From NCBI GenBank assembly GCA_002791435.1, contig PFXB01000044.1, positions 4,014 through 18,138 of the forward strand: a stretch of DNA of 14,125 nucleotides, in the 5' to 3' direction. Both the position numbers and the translations under genes were made by a program. Positions 1 through 5,519 of the stretch are shown piece after piece; the first letter of the stretch is position 1; each line of letters begins with the position of its first letter. Source of the stretch: a candidate division WWE3 bacterium CG_4_9_14_3_um_filter_43_9. GTDB lineage: Bacteria > Patescibacteriota > CPR3 > GCA-002780085. The notes under the pieces are model-generated. The model was not told where the DNA came from, made no database searches, and worked only from the letters and a program-made list of their open reading frames with translations.

Positions 1-1
1 G

Positions 2-919
2 GGATATGAATATCAAATTGTAAATAATCTTCACACAGATCAATTTGCAACCCAAACCATAACAACATCTGAAAAAGGAGGAGACAGTAGCATTAAAGAA
101 ACGCAACAACAGAAGACGGCTAATCAGAATGCAGCTCAAAACACTACCCAACAACCAACTACCCTGATTCCTGACGGAACGGATGGTACCTTCCAATACA
201 GAAATGATTTAAATATTTGTAAGCAGGACGGAAAACCCATAATTTATCTTTTTTCGACATCATGGTGTCCACACTGCCAGTGGATTAAAGACACTTTTGA
301 TAAAGTTGTTAACGAATATGTAAGCCAAGGTAAAATTGTTGCCTATCATTGGCAGTTGGATACCCATGATGATACTTTAACCAGTGCTGTTGAAACACAG
401 GTTCCTGCGGAAGCATTGGCGGTTTACAACAAGTTTAATCCTGACGGTTCTATTCCAACCTTTGTTTTTGGTTGTAAATATTGGAGAATAGGTAACGGTT
501 ATGAGTCACAGAATGATTTAGCCGCTGAAGAAACTGAATTCCGTGCTCTTATTGATAAGATAATTGCTTCTGATTTACATAAATTTACCATTAAAAATAG
601 CAGTGGTACCAGCGTAGCTTCATTAAGTGACTTGGGTGCAATAGTTTTGTCCGGAATCTGTACAGCCCAAGCTACCTGTACACCGCCGGATAATTCATTT
701 ATCGTCCAAAACAGTAGCGGAGAAACTGTAGGATACATTGATTCTTCCGGCAACCTGTGCATTGAAACCGGAGACTGCACCGGCGGCAGTGCCAATTGTA
801 ATTCGCCCAACGGACAGGCGTTCTTGATTCAAGATAGTAGTGGGACCACCCAAATTTACATTGATCAAACCGGCGACCTGTGTCTCACCGGAACACTTAC
901 CCAAAGCGGTAGCCCATAA
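2..919 (+). CDS. Secreted thioredoxin-fold protein with C-terminal repeat tail (5' end missing)
   Basis: The frame is open from base 2, so the start and any signal or membrane anchor lie outside the window; 305 residues are visible. Residues about 1-65 are a Q/N/T-rich linker. A thioredoxin-like domain follows, with a WCPHC redox motif at visible residues 88-92 and a cis-proline context (GSIPTFVFG). Two further cysteines, in NICKQDG and FGCKYW, flank the domain. From residue about 195 come three repeats of roughly 38-41 residues with the pattern F-I-x-NSSG...YID-x-x-G-NLC. The gene lies 80 bp upstream of a shorter paralog that is about 78% identical over 138 residues (counted by eye). By family knowledge a CXXC thioredoxin fold outside the cytoplasm makes, breaks or isomerises disulfides. 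The exact direction (oxidase or reductase) cannot be read here. An internal ATG at base 356 falls inside the fold and is not the true start. Confidence 0.85.
   Translation, partial: GYEYQIVNNLHTDQFATQTITTSEKGGDSSIKETQQQKTANQNAAQNTTQQPTTLIPDGTDGTFQYRNDLNICKQDGKPIIYLFSTSWCPHCQWIKDTFDKVVNEYVSQGKIVAYHWQLDTHDDTLTSAVETQVPAEALAVYNKFNPDGSIPTFVFGCKYWRIGNGYESQNDLAAEETEFRALIDKIIASDLHKFTIKNSSGTSVASLSDLGAIVLSGICTAQATCTPPDNSFIVQNSSGETVGYIDSSGNLCIETGDCTGGSANCNSPNGQAFLIQDSSGTTQIYIDQTGDLCLTGTLTQSGSP
584..916 (+). repeat. Three tandem protein repeats (38-41 residues) in the tail of the Trx-like protein
   Basis: The units begin at bases 584, 698 and 821, at the residues FTIKNSSG, FIVQNSSG and FLIQDSSG. The second and third continue into YIDSSGNLC and YIDQTGDLC; the first is degenerate (ASLSDLGAIV). 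Each unit has alternating hydrophobic positions, as expected for beta strands. Cysteines recur at the turns (SGIC, QATC, NLC, GDC, ANC, DLC). The third unit ends near the stop codon and is incomplete. No function is claimed beyond a probable surface-exposed beta-rich module. Confidence 0.75.
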
Positions 920-928
920 AAAATTTCC

Positions 929-957
929 TTGCATTCCGTTTTTAAAACGGCTATAAT
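929..957 (+). promoter_or_regulatory. Sigma70-type promoter with palindromic spacer
   Basis: TTGCAT (929-934) and TATAAT (952-957) are separated by exactly 17 bp. The expected transcription start is near 964, about 36 nt before the ATG at 1000. The spacer contains a perfect 7-bp palindrome around one base (CCGTTTT-T-AAAACGG, 936-950). The one-base centre is too tight for an RNA hairpin, but the sequence could be a DNA operator. Confidence 0.7.
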
Positions 958-999
958 CCACCCATAATTATTCCCTTAAAAATTTGGAGGTTTAATAAA

Positions 1000-1605
1000 A
1001 TGAGCGAAGGAAAAAGCAACTTTACTGTTCAACTCGTTCCCTTTTTAGTCGTACTTTTAGTCATTGTTTCTTTCTTTGCCGGCGGGCTGTGGACAAAACT
1101 GAAAAACAATGAAAACAATAATCAGGTTCAGGGAGTTCAAACCCAGCAAACTCAAGATCAAACCGGACAGACAACCACCACTACTGCGGCTCTCACCCCA
1201 GACGGAACCGACGGAACTTTCTATTATCAAAACGGCTTATCAATCTGCAAAAGCGACGGCAAACCCGTTATTTATCTTTTTTCGACCACATGGTGTCCTC
1301 ACTGCTCATGGATCAAGGACACTTTTGATAAAGTAGCCAAAGAATACGTTGAGGCAGGCAAAATTGTCGCCTATCACTGGGAACTTGATACCAATGATAA
1401 TACTTTAACGAGCGAGGTTGAAACACAAGTTCCAACCGACGCGCAAGCCGCATATACTAAATTCAATCCGGATGGTTCAATTCCAACCTTTGTTTTTGGA
1501 TGTAAATACTGGAGAGTTGGGAACGGATACGAATCTCAAAGCGATTTAACTTCCGAAGAGACAGAATTTCGGGCACTTTTTGATAAACTGGTAGCTTCCA
1601 ATTAA
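1000..1605 (+). CDS. Membrane-anchored extracytoplasmic thioredoxin-fold protein
   Basis: This is a 201-residue protein. The start is supported by GGAGG at 986-990, nine bases before the ATG. Residues about 9-30 are one strongly hydrophobic segment (signal anchor), followed by a Q/T-rich linker to about residue 65 and then the thioredoxin-like domain. The redox motif WCPHC is at 98-102 and the cis-proline region GSIPTFVFG has Pro162. Two extra cysteines, Cys83 and Cys168, match the same positions in the upstream paralog. The protein ends soon after the Trx domain and lacks the neighbour's repeat tail. The pair looks like a tandem duplication. Likely role: thiol-disulfide exchange on exported proteins, with the domain outside the membrane. 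Topology and direction of the redox reaction are inferred. The gene has its own promoter and is not simply in the operon of the first copy. Confidence 0.85.
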   Translation: MSEGKSNFTVQLVPFLVVLLVIVSFFAGGLWTKLKNNENNNQVQGVQTQQTQDQTGQTTTTTAALTPDGTDGTFYYQNGLSICKSDGKPVIYLFSTTWCPHCSWIKDTFDKVAKEYVEAGKIVAYHWELDTNDNTLTSEVETQVPTDAQAAYTKFNPDGSIPTFVFGCKYWRVGNGYESQSDLTSEETEFRALFDKLVASN

Positions 1606-1616
1606 CAACTACCATC

Positions 1617-1707
1617 CGTCATCACGAGGAGTCCCGCCATGGCGGGACGACGTGGTGATCCCCTGTGGGGGATTGCTTCTCCGCCAAGTCGGCGGATCGC
1701 AATGACG
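1617..1707. repeat. Dispersed palindromic (MITE-like) repeat, about 91 bp
   Basis: The ends are imperfect inverted repeats: CGTCATCACGA at 1617-1627 and TCGCAATGACG at 1697-1707, matching at 9 of 11 positions. Inside are a perfect 18-bp palindrome (1631-1648), a second hairpin (ATCCCC at 1658-1663 with GGGGAT at 1668-1673) and a third (CCGCC at 1681-1685 with GGCGG at 1691-1695). The CGTCATTGCGA...TCGCAATGACG type of end is known from short non-coding repeats found in many bacterial genomes. The element lies 12 bp after the stop of the Trx gene and may double as a transcription stop. Confidence 0.75.
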
Positions 1708-1763
1708 CAGGGGCTTACAATGATACCTACCGGAGAGCTGAGAGTTACTCAATTTAACTGTGC

Positions 1764-1790
1764 TTGACAATTTAGTAGAAATGTGATAAT
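1764..1790 (+). promoter_or_regulatory. Promoter candidate for the rpoB leader
   Basis: TTGACA (1764-1769) is a perfect -35 hexamer. It is followed after 15 bp by GATAAT (1785-1790), preceded by TGT as in an extended -10. The spacing is short but tolerated, and the extended -10 may compensate. It lies in a gene-free space pointing at rpoB and would give a leader of about 350 nt. It is the best promoter match I see upstream of rpoB. Confidence 0.55.
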
Positions 1791-1863
1791 ACCCTCCCTG
1801 TCTACATTTGGGAATGGTCATATTTGTATTTTCCAAAGAAGCATGATGGTTTTGGCAAGAGAC

Positions 1864-1885
1864 GCAAAAAGCGCCGGCTTTTTGT
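1864..1885. terminator. Hairpin with A/T-rich stem, possible bidirectional terminator
   Basis: CAAAAAGC (1865-1872) pairs perfectly with GCTTTTTG (1877-1884) around a GCCG loop, with one more G-T pair outside. The run of T lies in the 3' arm rather than after it, and the flank (ATTATACC) is not T-rich. Termination is therefore possible but not certain. It lies about 70 nt into the predicted rpoB leader. Confidence 0.35.
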
Positions 1886-1891
1886 ATTATA

Positions 1892-1940
1892 CCCAAATTA
1901 CAATCTACAAAAATTCTTAAGAAATATCTTGTAATTTGGG
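1892..1940. repeat. Perfect 12-bp inverted repeat
   Basis: CCCAAATTACAA (1892-1903) and TTGTAATTTGGG (1929-1940) are perfect reverse complements with a 25-bp gap that contains the palindrome TTCTTAAGAA (1914-1923). The right arm lies inside the 73-bp repeat that recurs upstream of the PHP gene. Confidence 0.6.
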
Positions 1941-1983
1941 GAATACTCACCTTCTTTTATTTGCAATTTAATTGAAGTTGAGC
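1911..1983. repeat. 73-bp dispersed repeat, copy A (upstream of rpoB)
   Basis: It aligns without gaps to 10751-10823, with 7 mismatches by direct comparison (about 90% identity). The longest identical stretch covers 1951-1976. Both copies contain an imperfect inverted repeat: CTCACCTTC at 1946-1954 with GAAGTTGAG at 1974-1982 here. A possible promoter (TTGCAA 1961-1966, 18 bp, TATAAG 1985-1990) straddles its right edge in this copy. Confidence 0.8.
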
Positions 1984-1990
1984 ATATAAG
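1961..1990 (+). promoter_or_regulatory. Weak second promoter candidate for rpoB
   Basis: TTGCAA (1961-1966) and TATAAG (1985-1990) are separated by 18 bp. The second copy of the repeat keeps TTGCAA but has TACCAG at the -10 place, so the match is not conserved between copies. Position and orientation fit rpoB; the support is weak. Confidence 0.3.
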
Positions 1991-2060
1991 CAGGGTTAAA
2001 AAAAGATTCTAGGTTTAACATTGTGGCTTCATCTTAAGACAGAAAAATAGTTTTCAACTT

Positions 2061-2092
2061 TAAGCCGATTGGGTTCGGTTTATTATTTTTTT
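2061..2092 (+). terminator. Intrinsic-terminator-like hairpin just upstream of rpoB
   Basis: TAAGCCGA (2061-2068) pairs with TCGGTTTA (2075-2082), eight pairs including one G-T, around a six-base loop. The tract TTATTTTTTT (2083-2092) follows. It lies about 55 bp before the rpoB start and no strong promoter is visible after it. It could end a small upstream transcript or act as an attenuator of rpoBC. Confidence 0.55.
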
Positions 2093-2147
2093 ACAGTCGA
2101 AAAGTGTTCAGGTGTATTCATAAATATCCTCCGGAGAATCGGAAACT

Positions 2148-5100
2148 ATGGACCAGACGAGTACAAACTCCCAGAGAAAGTTAATCGGACTGCCCTTCGA
2201 TCTTTTACCCTTGCCCAATCTTATTGATATCCAGACCTCTTCGTACGATTGGTTTTTAAAAGAAGGAATCAAGGAGGTTTTGGAAGAAGTTTCACCGGTT
2301 GATGATTATACCGGTAATATTTTGAGCTTATCTTTTAAAGATTTTCAGTTTGGTGAACACAGCGCCGATCCGGAAGAATGCCAAAATAAAGGTTTAACCC
2401 ACAGCGCTCCTTTAAAAGTCATAGCCGAGCTAACCTATCTTGAGAGTGGACAGAAAAAGTCTCAGGAGGTTTTCTTGGGTGATATTCCCTTAATGACCGT
2501 CAGGGGAACGTTTATTATCAATGGCAATGAAAGAGTGGTCGTAAACCAGCTTTCACGCTCTCCGGGAGTCTTTTATTCAACAGTCACCGATCCGGCTACC
2601 GGTCGCAATTTAACCTTGGCCGAAGTACGCCCTTTGCGTGGAGCTTGGCTGGAATTTGAAACTGCTAAAAATGATATTCTGACGGTCAAGATTGATAGGC
2701 GACGGAAAATTGCCGCCACCACCTTGCTGCGTGCCTTCGGATTTTCCACCAACGAAGAAATTCAGGCTCTTTTCAACCAAGTTGATACTGATTCTAATCA
2801 TCAATATCTGGAATCTACCTTGGCTAAAGACCCGGCGCGCGATTACGAGAGTGCGCTTTTGGAAATTTATCGCAAGATGCGCCCAGGTGAGCCGGCGATT
2901 TTGGAAAATGCTAAACTTTTTTTCGAGAACTTGCTTAAAAATCCGCGACGCTACACCCTTTCGAAGGTCGGCCGCTATAAAATTAATAAGTGCCTTAGCC
3001 TGTCCTTTCCGAACGAACCCCAATACTGGCTTTTGACTCCTCAAGATATAGTGGGGATAGTCAAAAAAATGATCGAGCTACAAAACGGTCTTGGCAAATT
3101 TGACGATATTGATCATTTGGCCAACCGTCGGGTTAGGACGGTCGGAGAACTGATCCAAGGTAGTTTTCGGATTGGGGTTTTGAGATTGGAAAGAATTATT
3201 CGCGAAAGAATGAGTATCGCGGGAGAGATCGAGTCTTTAAATCCGATAAATTTAATCAATGCCCGTCCCGTGGTGGCTTCTCTCAATGAATTTTTCGGCT
3301 CTAGTCAACTTTCTCAATTTATGGATCAGATCAATCCTTTGCATCAACTTGAGCATCTGCGCCGACTTTCAGTTTACGGACCCGGCGGGTTAACCCGCGA
3401 AAGGGCCGGCTTTTCGGTGCGCGACGTTCATCCCTCCTATTATTCCAGAATTTGTCCAGTAAAAGCCCCGGAGGGGCCATCGGTCGGACTTTTATCTTCG
3501 CTTGCTATTTTTGCCCGCATTAACGATTACGGATTTATTGAGGCCCCCTATCGTCGGGTGGGGCACAGAGACGGTAAAAGCTATGTCACGGACGAAATCG
3601 ATTATTTGATGGCAGACGAAGAAGAAAATTTTTATATCGCAGAAGCCACCATCAAAATCGGAGACGGCGGAGAGATTTTAGAAGAAAGAGTAGCAGTCAG
3701 ACATCAAGCTGATTTTACTTCGGTTACTCCGGAAAAACTTGATTATATAGATGTTACTCCTCCGCAGATGGTAGGTTTGTCCGCCTCCTTAATTCCCTTT
3801 ATTGATTCGGACGCCGGTCGCTTTCCTTTGATGGGATCAAACATGGAGGCTCAGGCCGTTCCCTTGGTTAATCCAAAATCTCCCTTGGTTGGAACAGGGA
3901 TGGAGGGACTGGTTTTAAAAGATACCGGTCAGTTAATTCGGGCTGAAGAAAATGGAAAAGTGAAGCATGTTGACAGCACCAAAATTGAAATTCAACCCGA
4001 CAAAGGCAAGACAAAAACTTATCATCTGGAAAAATTCAAACGTACCAATCAGGATACCTGCTATAACCAGAAACCGGTGGTTGAAACCGGCCAGCAAGTC
4101 AAAAAAGGTGATCTTTTGGCCGATGGGGCCTGTACCCACGAGGGTGAGCTGGCTCTGGGACGCGATCTTTTAGTGGCCTTTATGCCCTGGGAAGGGTTCA
4201 ATTACGACGATTCCGTGATTATCTCTGAAAGACTGGTCAAAGAAGACATCTTAACCTCAATCCATGTCGATGAATATGAGGTTTCAGTCATGGATACCAA
4301 GCTGGGATCTGAAGAAATTACCCGCGATATTCCCAATGTTTCAGATGAAGCTCTGCGTAATTTAGCCGAAGACGGCATAGTCTATATTGGTGCCAAGGTA
4401 GGCCCCGGAGACATCTTAGTAGGTAAAATTGCTCCCAAGGGCGAAACCGAACTTTCAGCCGAGGAAAGGCTCTTGCGCGCTATTTTTGGTGAAAAGGCGC
4501 GTGAGGTGCGCGATACTTCGTTAACCATGCCTTATGGAAAACGAGGAACCGTCATCGGGGTGACTATTTTAACCCGTGAGGAACAAAACGAACTTCCCCC
4601 CGGAGTTTTAAAACTCATTAAAATTCGCGTGGCTCAAAAGCGCAAAATTGCCGTGGGAGATAAAATTTCAGGTCGTCATGGCAGCAAGGGAATTATTGCC
4701 AAGATTTTACCCGAGATCGATATGCCCTATGTGGAAAATAAAAATCCGGTAGATATTATCTTAAATCCGCTTTCGATTTTAGCCAGAATGAACGTCGGTC
4801 AGATTATTGAAACTCATTTGGGTTGGGCAGCCAGCAAACTCAATCAAAAATATGCGATTCCGGTTTACGGTCAATATAAGACGGATTTTGTCCAGGGAGA
4901 ACTTGCCAAAGCCAATCTGCCTCAAGACGGAAAGATTTCTTTGTCTGATGGCCGCAATGGCGAAGAATTCAGTCGAAAAGTAACTGTTGGTTACGCCTAC
5001 ATCATGAAGCTGGTTCATTTAGTGGAAGATAAAATTCATGCCCGTTCCACCGGTCCCTATTCCTTGATTACCCAGCAGCCTTTAGGCGGAAAAGCTCAGA

Positions 5101-5516
5101 TGGGAGGGCAAAGATTGGGAGAGATGGAGGTTTGGGCGTTGGAGGGTTATGGCGCGGCCCACACTCTGCAGGAGATGTTAACTATCAAAAGTGATGATAT
5201 CACCGGCCGGGCCAAAGCTTTTGAGGCGATCGTCAAGGGAATTGAGATTCCCAAACCTAAAATTCCCGAGTCATTTAAGGTGCTCATCAAAGAACTGAAT
5301 GGGTTAGGGTTAAATATTGAGATGTTGGGGACGGAAGAAGGAGAACCTCATCCGGAGGTTGCCGCCACGGAAGTGAATCAAAATCCAGAGTTAGCAGAGA
5401 AAAAACAAAAATCATCGGAAGTGCCAGTGGAAAAGATCAGTCAAAATACGGTGGAGAATGCCATTGAAAACCCAACGCCCGCAGATCAAACTCAGCAGAT
5501 AAGCGAAGGAGAATAA
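2148..5516 (+). CDS. rpoB: DNA-directed RNA polymerase subunit beta
   Basis: Beta subunit of the core RNA polymerase, 1122 residues. It is shorter than the 1342 of E. coli because the large proteobacterial insertions are absent. Recognisable landmarks are the fork/rifampicin region beginning FFGSSQLSQFMD (Gly384 onward), then GPGGLTRERAGF and RDVHPSYYSRICPV. The active-centre motif GDKISGRHGSKG (837-848) has Lys839 and Lys847, which correspond to the E. coli NTP-contacting lysines 1065 and 1073. The conserved C-terminal block QQPLGGKAQMGGQRLGEMEVWALEGYGA binds beta'. After residue about 1060 there is an acidic, Glu/Pro/Gln-rich, probably disordered tail of about 60 residues. The ATG at 2148 gives the usual N terminus before the conserved IDIQTSSYDWF. 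rpoC follows after 3 bp, so the two are co-expressed. rplJ/rplL are not upstream. Confidence 0.98.
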   Translation: MDQTSTNSQRKLIGLPFDLLPLPNLIDIQTSSYDWFLKEGIKEVLEEVSPVDDYTGNILSLSFKDFQFGEHSADPEECQNKGLTHSAPLKVIAELTYLESGQKKSQEVFLGDIPLMTVRGTFIINGNERVVVNQLSRSPGVFYSTVTDPATGRNLTLAEVRPLRGAWLEFETAKNDILTVKIDRRRKIAATTLLRAFGFSTNEEIQALFNQVDTDSNHQYLESTLAKDPARDYESALLEIYRKMRPGEPAILENAKLFFENLLKNPRRYTLSKVGRYKINKCLSLSFPNEPQYWLLTPQDIVGIVKKMIELQNGLGKFDDIDHLANRRVRTVGELIQGSFRIGVLRLERIIRERMSIAGEIESLNPINLINARPVVASLNEFFGSSQLSQFMDQINPLHQLEHLRRLSVYGPGGLTRERAGFSVRDVHPSYYSRICPVKAPEGPSVGLLSSLAIFARINDYGFIEAPYRRVGHRDGKSYVTDEIDYLMADEEENFYIAEATIKIGDGGEILEERVAVRHQADFTSVTPEKLDYIDVTPPQMVGLSASLIPFIDSDAGRFPLMGSNMEAQAVPLVNPKSPLVGTGMEGLVLKDTGQLIRAEENGKVKHVDSTKIEIQPDKGKTKTYHLEKFKRTNQDTCYNQKPVVETGQQVKKGDLLADGACTHEGELALGRDLLVAFMPWEGFNYDDSVIISERLVKEDILTSIHVDEYEVSVMDTKLGSEEITRDIPNVSDEALRNLAEDGIVYIGAKVGPGDILVGKIAPKGETELSAEERLLRAIFGEKAREVRDTSLTMPYGKRGTVIGVTILTREEQNELPPGVLKLIKIRVAQKRKIAVGDKISGRHGSKGIIAKILPEIDMPYVENKNPVDIILNPLSILARMNVGQIIETHLGWAASKLNQKYAIPVYGQYKTDFVQGELAKANLPQDGKISLSDGRNGEEFSRKVTVGYAYIMKLVHLVEDKIHARSTGPYSLITQQPLGGKAQMGGQRLGEMEVWALEGYGAAHTLQEMLTIKSDDITGRAKAFEAIVKGIEIPKPKIPESFKVLIKELNGLGLNIEMLGTEEGEPHPEVAATEVNQNPELAEKKQKSSEVPVEKISQNTVENAIENPTPADQTQQISEGE

Positions 5517-5519
5517 AGC

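Larger units (their letters stand above)
1791..2147 (+). other. Long gene-free rpoB leader region
   Basis: No credible reading frame is present on either strand. The region holds, in order, a hairpin at 1864-1885, an inverted repeat at 1892-1940, one copy of a 73-bp repeat (1911-1983), a T-tailed hairpin (2061-2092), and the rpoB ribosome-binding region (GGAG at 2133-2136, eleven bases before the ATG). The GGAG is part of the 8-bp palindrome CTCCGGAG (2129-2136). I recognise no known riboswitch or RNA family in it. Confidence 0.5.

Noticed and set aside
1609..1950. Reverse-strand open frame of 113 codons between the Trx gene and rpoB
   Set aside because: It runs through the palindromic repeat and the promoter/hairpin region, has no recognisable domain, and its C-terminal part is simply the translated repeat. 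No ribosome-binding site supports it.
1606..2147. tRNA, known riboswitch or CRISPR array in the long gene-free space
   Set aside because: No cloverleaf with a T-loop motif, no riboswitch core I recognise, and no regularly spaced direct repeats; only hairpins and dispersed repeats.
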